This document shows positions 57,707 through 64,000 of a DNA stretch of 64,000 nucleotides, piece by piece. The DNA lies in NCBI RefSeq assembly GCF_000011085.1, contig NC_006397.1, positions 1 to 64,000 of the forward strand. Direction: 5' to 3'. The stretch is from Haloarcula marismortui ATCC 43049. GTDB taxonomy: Archaea > Halobacteriota > Halobacteria > Halobacteriales > Haloarculaceae. The position numbers and the translations under genes are program-made. The notes under the pieces were generated by a model. It did not search any database and was not told the DNA's origin. It worked only from the letters and a program-made list of their open reading frames with translations. Within the stretch, counting starts at the first letter, position 1, and each line of letters starts with the position of its first letter.

Positions 57707-59499
57707 TATTTAATGAGGATATCGTAGTTTGGATGGAACACGCTATTCGGCCGGACACCGGCGTATCTCGGCGTGTCTACCCACTCGACCGCTTGGTAGC
57801 GGTGCTGATAGCGGTTCATGTATGCTGTGCCGTTATGTGGCGAAAGCGAATCGCGCGGTGCCGGTGCGAGCAGTGTGAACCGCTCGACGCGCTCTGTCTC
57901 GCCATCTGCGTCAATATCTTCCCATGCGAAATACGGTGCTGCACTCGTCAGGCCGGCTTTGTGAACCGTGTTGTAGTACGCGGTTCTGTGCTGGGCGTAG
58001 CTGTATCGTGAATACGTCCACGTCGCGATCACGCCGTCTGCTGTAAGATGCTGGCGCAGCTGACTGTAAAACTCCACAGAGTATAGCGGGAGCTGGTCGT
58101 CGTCGGTCGCCCCAGGGATGTCCAGCAAGATTACGTCATAGCGCTGCTCGGACTGCTCGAGGTACTGGAACGCGTCTTGCACGCGCGTCGATTTATTTTG
58201 GTATCGGTAGGCTCCGTCGTGGTACTGCGCAAGGAACGGATCGGTCTTCGCCCGCTGCATGAACTCGCCGTCGATATCGACGTGGTCGACACTAACCCCG
58301 TGTCGTTGCAGTCGGTCCATCGCCGCCCAATCGCCCCCACCGATGAGGAGAACCTTCGTGTCAGTACTATTTTCGAACATCGACAGCGGGACGTCGACGA
58401 GCCCTTGATGATAGCTGTCTGCCCACGACTCACAGAGTTGGACAGCGGAATCCAATCTGAGACAGTGTTCCGTGGTGGCACCGAAGTACGGGTTGTCGCC
58501 GCTGCCGGTCCACGTTCGGTTGTACTCCGTGACGCGTTGGTACCTCGTCGTCCACGTGTCTGTGACAGCAACGTCCATCGCCCCCGGAGCGTACTCCAAC
58601 TCGAATTCTCGTTCGAAGTAGTACTCAGAGACGTCCTCGCCAACCGGGCCCGCGTTGACAGCCGCGGCGCCCGTGCTTGCTGTGACGAGCAGGCAGACTG
58701 CGAACAGCGCCTTCCCCGTTGATCCTACTGGCTGTGGGAGTCGGCTTCGAAGCGTTGGTCTGTGTGTGTTCGCCGTCGTGCTCGCGAAGATTAGCGCAGC
58801 GACGCCGTTCAGGAACGCAAGGACGAACACCGACGGTATGAGTCCAACTGCCGGATAGAGGAAGAACACGTAGACAAGTGAGCCGACTAACCCGCCAAGG
58901 TAGTCAAAGCCCAATACTGCTGCATAGGCACTTGTTTCATCGGCTGGGTCGCTCGGCTTGCCCTCTCGCCGCTTGATGCTAAAAGCGGCGCCCAACACCA
59001 CTCCAAAGGCCCGATTCAGATGGCTGGTGAGTCGCCGAACCCCGCGGGCGATACTGGAGGGGGGCCGCGCCGTATCCCGAACCGATTCCGATAGTGTGGT
59101 CAACAGCGGCAACTCGAACCCTGAGAGGAACCCGATTGTGACAATCGGGAGCCGGGCAATCGCGCCGACTAGTGGCGCGTATGCAGCGGGGTATCTGAGC
59201 GTTCCGAGCAGGATGACGAGGAGGAACCCAAGCGGTGCAACGACGGCGAGGTACGTTTCGACACGGAAGAAGTTCGACTCGGGGTCTGTCTCCAATCGGC
59301 CTGAGAGGAACGATCCTAGCCCCAGCGACGAAAAGAACAATCCGATAGTGAGGCCGTACTGAGTGACGCTCCCGCCGAAGACAACTGTGTAGAGCTCGGC
59401 AAAGACGAGTTCGTACGCAAAGCTACACAGCGCAACGATAAACGTGAGCGCGTGCAGCAGCGGGACGCTGTGGCGCGGATGGTGCGGTCGTGGTGTCAT
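57706..59499 (-). CDS. membrane-fused spermidine-synthase-like protein
   Basis: A 597-residue protein: N-terminal membrane domain with about 7 helices (15-280) and a C-terminal aminopropyltransferase-like domain (300-560). In the latter GGGDW (387-391), DIDGEF (408-413), D442, LLDIPG (458-463) with D460, and LYSVEFY (472-478) correspond to the decarboxylated-SAM-binding and catalytic motifs of SpeE. So the methyltransferase-like fold with a catalytic Asp is intact. Bacteria have similar membrane SpeE proteins in clusters with DUF350/DUF4178/DUF4247 proteins. It could add aminopropyl or modify a membrane partner; substrate unknown. Confidence 0.85.
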   Translation of the reverse strand: MTPRPHHPRHSVPLLHALTFIVALCSFAYELVFAELYTVVFGGSVTQYGLTIGLFFSSLGLGSFLSGRLETDPESNFFRVETYLAVVAPLGFLLVILLGTLRYPAAYAPLVGAIARLPIVTIGFLSGFELPLLTTLSESVRDTARPPSSIARGVRRLTSHLNRAFGVVLGAAFSIKRREGKPSDPADETSAYAAVLGFDYLGGLVGSLVYVFFLYPAVGLIPSVFVLAFLNGVAALIFASTTANTHRPTLRSRLPQPVGSTGKALFAVCLLVTASTGAAAVNAGPVGEDVSEYYFEREFELEYAPGAMDVAVTDTWTTRYQRVTEYNRTWTGSGDNPYFGATTEHCLRLDSAVQLCESWADSYHQGLVDVPLSMFENSTDTKVLLIGGGDWAAMDRLQRHGVSVDHVDIDGEFMQRAKTDPFLAQYHDGAYRYQNKSTRVQDAFQYLEQSEQRYDVILLDIPGATDDDQLPLYSVEFYSQLRQHLTADGVIATWTYSRYSYAQHRTAYYNTVHKAGLTSAAPYFAWEDIDADGETERVERFTLLAPAPRDSLSPHNGTAYMNRYQHRYQAVEWVDTPRYAGVRPNSVFHPNYDILIK

Positions 59500-59543
59500 T
59501 GGGGGGACTCAGGGCAACGAACGGCGGACGGGCGAGCTGCGGG

Positions 59544-60326
59544 TCAAATTCGGGGTGAAACCTTCCACTTCTGGGCTATGCTGTAGGTATCATTGTCGTC
59601 CTTGACGAGGACATCGACGGCCTCCCAGCCGAGATTAGTGCCGTCGGCTGCGGTAGTGTGTGTGCCGACTCGGTACCAGCCTGCGTTCGTGACGTCGATA
59701 CTAACTGTATCGTCGGGATTTTGCCACGTCTCATCCCACGAAACTGGCCCTGGCGCAGGCAGCTCCTCGTCGGTGTCGCTTACTGGGCCGATGCGGGCAA
59801 TTCCCACCTCGGAGATTTCGGTTTCGGCCCGGCGCACCTCGTCATCGTGGTCATCGTACCACGTCCCAACGTAGGCGCCACCGTGGTACTTGGCACGGCC
59901 TCGTCCAGTACGAGGCGCATCAGAATAGGAGGAGCCTCGGCCACGACCAACAGCACCGCGGCCACCGCCACCACCGCCTTTCTGTGCTTGGGCCGTTCCA
60001 ACGGGACTCAGCGAGCCGATGACCGACAGTCCACTCGGTGAATCCTTGGCGTTGCTGTCGAGTGACTGCGCGTTCTGTCCATTGATTGGGACGCCGTCTC
60101 GTCTGGTGGCTACCCACGGGTCGTCAACGAGCTCAGCCAGCAGTTGGGCGCTATCGATTGTAACTGTGCTGAGGACTCGGGACCGGCGTGGTGGCGGGCT
60201 CTCTGAGCTACTACAGCCAGAGAGTCCGACCAGACCGGCTGTCGGAAGGAGGGCTGCGCCATGGAGGAATCTACGTCGGTCCACAGCAGGCCTTTGTGGG
60301 TGTATGTAAAATGTTTTTTTGTTCAA
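59544..60326 (-). CDS. Tat lipoprotein with Gly-rich linker
   Basis: A 260-residue exported lipoprotein. The signal AVDRRRFLHGAALLPTAGLV and LSGC place the lipid anchor at about Cys38. A Gly/Arg-rich low-complexity stretch follows (GGGGGGRGAVGRGRGSS, about residues 115-150), then a beta domain (160-260) with YVGTWYDDHDDEV and TNAGWYRVGTHTTAADGTN. First gene of the five-gene operon, 45 bases before the SpeE-like gene. Its role may be the external part of the channel system. Confidence 0.75.
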   Translation of the reverse strand: MNKKTFYIHPQRPAVDRRRFLHGAALLPTAGLVGLSGCSSSESPPPRRSRVLSTVTIDSAQLLAELVDDPWVATRRDGVPINGQNAQSLDSNAKDSPSGLSVIGSLSPVGTAQAQKGGGGGGRGAVGRGRGSSYSDAPRTGRGRAKYHGGAYVGTWYDDHDDEVRRAETEISEVGIARIGPVSDTDEELPAPGPVSWDETWQNPDDTVSIDVTNAGWYRVGTHTTAADGTNLGWEAVDVLVKDDNDTYSIAQKWKVSPRI

Positions 60327-60810
60327 AAGCGTGTTTCACGTAAGGATACTCTTCCGCGCATGAAACTAGTGAATAGAGACGAATCCCCGAGCCGTCCCCG
60401 ACTACTGGGTCGTGGGTGTGGTCGCACGGACAATGCTACCCAAACTGAGCTCGGACTAGCACTACTTCTGGGGGCTAATTCGGCAAGCTGATTGTGGCAG
60501 CTGAAGAAGCACTGCGATGACCGAACTTGCACATAACCACGGGAATGTGGCAGGCTTTCTCAGACAGTACCAGGCGTGCTTCGCCACGAGAGCCGACGGC
60601 TCTTCGTGACCAAACTGGGAGACGACGTGGCGTCGTGGGACACAGTACTTTCGCGGACTCATTCGACCTGTGAACAACAAATCTATCCAAGGAATCGCAA
60701 GCATGGTTGATATCAAACAAGAGAAACTCGGACGATTCGTCCGAGAGAGCGCCTGAGAGTGCGAAAACGTTGAGCAACACCTCTGACAGACAGCGCCTGA
60801 GGCGGCTCTG
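60327..60810. other. decayed region upstream of the channel operon
   Basis: No intact gene. Scattered protein-like traces include ECENVEQHL and a TAPEA segment that continues into the transposase remnant at 60811. A promoter for the operon should lie around 60330-60360 (A/T-rich near GTTTTTTTG), reading leftwards. Confidence 0.35.
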
Positions 60811-60951
60811 TGCGACGCGTGGCTCTCGCCGCACCGAGGCGTCTCAAAAGATAAGCTCACGCCATATCTCAGAGCTTTCCGACTTCGCCGCCGAATCTTA
60901 CGTTAACCTGGTCGAGAAGCTCTCAAAGAAATCGTCCGAACCGTTCTCTGA
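60811..60951 (+). pseudogene. C-terminal remnant of an IS1595-type transposase
   Basis: The frame reads WLSPHRGVSKDKLTPYLRAF, then RLRRRILR, TAA, and PGREALKEIVRTVL with a final TGA. This is the closing region of haloarchaeal IS1595-type transposases as I recall them. Everything before is decayed, with further stops upstream. An N-terminal remnant of the same kind lies at 9.4-9.6 kb. Confidence 0.5.
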
Positions 60952-61340
60952 CTCACCAGTAACGTGCTTCATATGAGCGTAGAGATTAAGTACAGCGAAC
61001 CGTCACTATCGATTCCGTGCTAACTCGGATGAATCGGTCCGTTAGTAGAACTGCTCACTGAGAGCAAGTGGGTCTCAAGCTATACCGACCGCCAAGAGTA
61101 ATTGTGGGAATTGATTTCTGCCGTCCTGCGATTTCGCTCACAATCTATCCGGACCCTAAGTATATACTACCAGTTGTTATTAGAGCAGATTGGGATTCTG
61201 TACCGTCAAAGCGTTCCTGGGAGCAGATATCCCGATTCGGCAATGTTCAACTGACGGGTAGTATAAGAGTGGACGGTAACTTCAGCGAATGAAGCCGGCC
61301 GGCGTCCCTGATAGGTATTCCAGCCGTTTCTCCGAGTGTG
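60952..61340. other. no gene; AT-rich upstream DNA
   Basis: Only short open frames. A/T-rich blocks at 61140-61170 (ACCCTAAGTATATACTACC) could be the promoter of the CPBP protease gene or of another decayed one. Confidence 0.3.
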
Positions 61341-62249
61341 ATGGAATCGAACCGCTCGCTGCTCGCACGACTCATCAACGAACATCCGGTTGTGGTGTTC
61401 TCCGCACTGGCAATCGGACTCTCTTGGACGGTGTGGATTGCGACGTTTTCGATAACTACCTCACGGTCGGGACTATGGATGTTGGGAATAGTCCTCGGAG
61501 CCTTCGGCCCTGGAGCCGCGGGAGCGGTCGTGACACGCCTCCGTGGTGAATCAGTCCACGCTTGGCTCGCAACGATTTTCGATTGGCGACGACCACTCCG
61601 CTGGTACGGACTCGCAATCGCCGTCCCGGTGGTTGGGGCCCTTGGAGTCGCTGTCGTCGTCTTCTCGCTCGTGGGGCTTCCCGACAGCAGTTCCCTTGGG
61701 CAACTGGCCCCGCTCTTCCTGTTTAATCTGGTGCTGGCGACACTGTTCACCGGTGGAAACGAGGAGTTCGGGTGGCGGGGATTCGCACTCCCACATCTCC
61801 AGAAGCGGTTCAGTGCGCTCACCGCGAGTGTTCTCGTCGGTGGCGTCTGGGCACTCTGGCACGTCCCGATGTTCGTCTACGACGTGTACCCCCACTCACC
61901 GGTTCTGTACACTGCCAGCGTGGTTTGTTTTGCGGTCATCCTCACGTGGTACTACAACGCGTCGGACGGATCTGTTCTCGGTGCCGTACTGTTTCACGGG
62001 ACGCTCAACGCCGCGGTGAACGTCCCCGGGCAGGCTGTCGGCGGCGCGGCAGCAGTGCCGGTCCCATACGCGGCGATTCTGACCGGCACGTTCGGGGTCC
62101 TCGCTACCTTGTTCGTCGTCCGCTACGGTCCTGAAACGCTTTCACACAACGAAGCCGTCCAGCCGCGCTGGACGGGTTCCCGGTCGACTGACGGAGCCGT
62201 GTCCGGTAATCCCTCCAGCGATGGACACGGAACTGAACCGTCCGACTGA
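61341..62249 (+). CDS. CPBP-family intramembrane metalloprotease
   Basis: A 302-residue membrane protein of the CAAX-protease/bacteriocin-processing (Abi) family with about 8 helices. Catalytic motifs are seen: NEEFGWRGF (Glu-Glu with Arg), WALWHVPMF (His) and FHGTLNAA (His). It would cleave within or near the membrane; no substrate gene is adjacent. ATG 61341 follows an alternative GTG. The C-terminal 40 residues are polar and Ser/Gly-rich. Confidence 0.85.
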   Translation: MESNRSLLARLINEHPVVVFSALAIGLSWTVWIATFSITTSRSGLWMLGIVLGAFGPGAAGAVVTRLRGESVHAWLATIFDWRRPLRWYGLAIAVPVVGALGVAVVVFSLVGLPDSSSLGQLAPLFLFNLVLATLFTGGNEEFGWRGFALPHLQKRFSALTASVLVGGVWALWHVPMFVYDVYPHSPVLYTASVVCFAVILTWYYNASDGSVLGAVLFHGTLNAAVNVPGQAVGGAAAVPVPYAAILTGTFGVLATLFVVRYGPETLSHNEAVQPRWTGSRSTDGAVSGNPSSDGHGTEPSD

Positions 62250-62372
62250 TACGGACTTTTGTAACGAATTACCGGTCATCCTGACCCCGTCTCCGGCGAT
62301 GACCGGCAATTGACTACAAAAATTCGTGTGACGCCCTGACCCAATCGTCAAGTTCAATGTTCGACAGGCGGT

Positions 62373-62684
62373 TCAGTCCCGCCGCGGGGTCCACAAGCCG
62401 TAGAGAATCAGTCCCAGGCCGGCAAACTCAGGAATCTGAAGGAGGCTATTGAGTAGCGGGGTGGGGAGTTCCAGAATGTGAATAAATATCAAAGCCAGCG
62501 GAGCCTGCACGAACAACACCAGTATGAATCCGATCGCTATATACAACATCGGGCGGCTCCGGTTTTGCCGGTACGCCGTGTAGGCAAGGTAACTGATTGC
62601 CAGTCCGAGAATCATCGGAACTATCTCGCTGACCTGGCGGACTGTTCGTAACGTTTCGAGATTGAGTTGGAGTATGGCGAGCAT
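62373..62684 (-). CDS. three-helix membrane protein, DUF7521-like (pair 3)
   Basis: A 103-residue membrane protein with hydrophobic helices at about 18-38, 46-70 and 78-98, ending LWTPRRD. It starts one base after the stop of its regulator. Ending and helix layout resemble the proteins at 16941-17267 and 44797-45084. Function unknown. Confidence 0.78.
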   Translation of the reverse strand: MLAILQLNLETLRTVRQVSEIVPMILGLAISYLAYTAYRQNRSRPMLYIAIGFILVLFVQAPLALIFIHILELPTPLLNSLLQIPEFAGLGLILYGLWTPRRD

Positions 62685-62685
62685 A

Positions 62686-63108
62686 TCAGCTACCCTCTAC
62701 GAACTGTGTGAAGCGGTCGACCATCCGGTCCCGACGCGAGACCGTGATGTCGAAGCCGTCTTCGCTGAGATCGAGTTCGATGCCATCGAGTTCTGTCCGA
62801 TAGAGTTTGTAATTCTTCCCATCGGTGACTGGCTGGATATCTTCGGTGACAAGATCGTACTCTCGGAGCCGTTCGAGTCGGCGGTAGACTGTCGGCTCCG
62901 AGACCCCGGCGCAGTCGCTGAGCTCTGCCGCCGAGCGAGGCTTCTTTTTCGCCTCGACGAGAATCGTGCGCGCACACTCGTCACCGAGCAGGTCTGCGAG
63001 TGCTTCAGGATCTCGCACGTCGGACACTGTAAGCGGGCCATCTCTTGGTTCGTCAATATAGGTTGTGCCGTTCTGGGCTTTCTGTCTGGCTTCAGTCAGA
63101 GAAGTCAT
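62686..63108 (-). CDS. winged-helix regulator (pair 3)
   Basis: A 140-residue regulator with LGDECARTILVEAKKKPRSA, ELSDCAGVSEPTVYRRLERL and YDLVTEDIQPV, the same design as the regulator at 16576-16941. The C-terminus (about 100-140) is amphipathic and may be a ligand or dimerisation part. Its start at 63108 is 42 bases from the divergent glycosyltransferase gene at 63151, so the two share a control region. Confidence 0.85.
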   Translation of the reverse strand: MTSLTEARQKAQNGTTYIDEPRDGPLTVSDVRDPEALADLLGDECARTILVEAKKKPRSAAELSDCAGVSEPTVYRRLERLREYDLVTEDIQPVTDGKNYKLYRTELDGIELDLSEDGFDITVSRRDRMVDRFTQFVEGS

Positions 63109-63150
63109 AAGAAACTACCATCCATATCCGCGCTCACGTTTCGAGTACGA

Positions 63151-64000
63151 ATGTCGAACAGACAGACACGCACGCCAACAAGTGTCCTCCTCCCAACGGT
63201 GTCTTGGACCGCCGCCTGCGACGACGTCGCCGCACAATTAGGTCCCGAAGACGAACTCCTCATCATCCACGATAGCAAGGACGACCCGGTTGTGGACCGA
63301 AAACCGCTCTCGGAGAACGTCCAGTTCATCCCTGCTGGCGACCCTGTCGGGTGTTCCGGGAAAGCAAATGCTATTGCCGCTGGGATGGAAGCCGCCAATC
63401 ACGACCGTCTTGTCTGGACCGACGATGACTTTCATCACCCCCCGGACTGGCTTGACCGCCTCCACAAGGACTACGCCGAATACGGCCCGACAACAGAGTT
63501 GCCGGCGTTCGTCGGTCAAGATCCGCTTGCAGTCCTGTTAGAGCCTGTTTATGTCCTTGGGGGCACGCTCGGGACATACATGGGTGACCACGCCTGGGGC
63601 GGGGCTGTCATATTTGACAGAAGTGCTCTTGACGAGGAAAGGTTCCTTTCGGAGCTCCGCCAGACGATCAGCGACGATGGTCTCCTCGGGGAACACATTA
63701 GTGTGACATCAGTTCAACGCGTACGCCGGGTGCCAATGGGTGGAAGTCTCCGGCAGACGCTTGAACGCCATATCCGGTTCAACCAGATTTTCTCAACGCA
63801 TGATCCAACGGTAGCGAAACTCTCATTTGGTGTGTTGGTCGCCGTTCTCATCGGTTGTGTCTTCTTCCCGCTCCTCGCGGTGGTACTAACGGTACTGACA
63901 GCCGGTGTCAGTGCTAGCTTCGGGGTTCGACGAGCCTCGCTACTGCTAACGGTACCAGCACTTGTAGCCGCTGTCCCCTTGGGGCTGTATGCTTTCGCCC
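63151..64000 (+). CDS. family 2 glycosyltransferase (cut by the window end)
   Basis: At least 283 residues. The GT2 Rossmann-like part is visible: SVLLPTVSWTAACDDVAAQL, ELLIIHDSKDDPV, GKANAIAAGMEAA, and the metal motif WTDDDFHHPPDWLDRL (DxD type). WGGAVIFDRSALDEE and a membrane part follow from about residue 225 (LSFGVLVAVLIGCVFFPLLA). It would move a sugar to a lipid or polymer at the inner membrane face. ATG 63151 was chosen. The C-terminus is outside the window. Confidence 0.82.
   Translation, partial: MSNRQTRTPTSVLLPTVSWTAACDDVAAQLGPEDELLIIHDSKDDPVVDRKPLSENVQFIPAGDPVGCSGKANAIAAGMEAANHDRLVWTDDDFHHPPDWLDRLHKDYAEYGPTTELPAFVGQDPLAVLLEPVYVLGGTLGTYMGDHAWGGAVIFDRSALDEERFLSELRQTISDDGLLGEHISVTSVQRVRRVPMGGSLRQTLERHIRFNQIFSTHDPTVAKLSFGVLVAVLIGCVFFPLLAVVLTVLTAGVSASFGVRRASLLLTVPALVAAVPLGLYAFA

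Noticed and set aside
59593-60309. Plus-strand frames across the Gly-rich lipoprotein gene
   Set aside because: They arise from the repetitive codons of the lipoprotein and lack haloarchaeal composition.

Overview
This 64 kb window comes from a halophilic archaeon, most likely a Haloarcula or close relative. The evidence is an archaeal 16S-23S-5S operon that matches Haloarcula rRNA in sequence and length (16S 1472 nt, 23S about 2922 nt, 5S 122 nt), acidic proteins, twin-arginine lipoproteins, Orc1/Cdc6 initiators, and haloarchaeal IS and protein families (ISH3, HalOD1, DUF7521-like). Two Orc1-linked origin-like regions, a ParA module, an integrase and a dense load of IS elements and decayed genes suggest a secondary chromosome or megaplasmid that also carries an rRNA operon.

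Layout. 0.3-5.7 kb: rRNA operon on the minus strand, with no intact tRNA in the 16S-23S spacer or after 5S. 5.9-6.5 kb: a frameshifted vapBC pair. 6.8-8.8 kb: orc1/cdc6 gene A plus repeats of one type (origin-like region 1). 8.8-12.2 kb: IS1595 and PHP remnants, a tiny zinc ribbon, an acetamidase/formamidase and small membrane proteins. 12.3-27.4 kb: accessory DNA between two identical, inverted 1069-bp IS5-family elements. It holds Tat and lipoproteins, a winged-helix/membrane pair, decayed vapBC, fic, xseA, archaellin and glyoxalase genes, small membrane proteins and a GNAT enzyme. 27.6-38.4 kb: phosphoesterase, NucS remnant, lipoproteins, SHOCT plus a truncated copper ATPase, tautomerase, DASS transporter, truncated MFS, UspA and the two exonuclease VII subunits. 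38.7-48.3 kb: HalOD1 protein, integrase, a four-gene ApbE / bis-haem membrane protein operon, a second regulator/membrane pair, an ISH3 remnant, an intact PIN toxin-antitoxin pair and decayed DNA. 48.3-52.3 kb: a small acidic partner, ParA, AT-rich palindromic sites, orc1/cdc6 gene B and repeats of another type (origin-like region 2). 52.5-53.6 kb: two unknown plasmid-type genes. 53.9-60.3 kb: a five-gene operon of Tat lipoprotein, membrane-fused spermidine-synthase-like protein, two unknown proteins and a pentapeptide-repeat K+-channel-like protein. 61.3-64 kb: CPBP protease, a third regulator/membrane pair and the start of a glycosyltransferase.

How the genes work together. The two Orc proteins and ParA account for replication and segregation of the replicon. 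Xse subunits overlap and form one enzyme. The ApbE operon looks like an extracytoplasmic flavin/haem electron-transfer unit. The SpeE-like/channel operon is the best candidate for an undescribed envelope system. All functional statements are inferred from sequence reading and memory of families; no database search was run.
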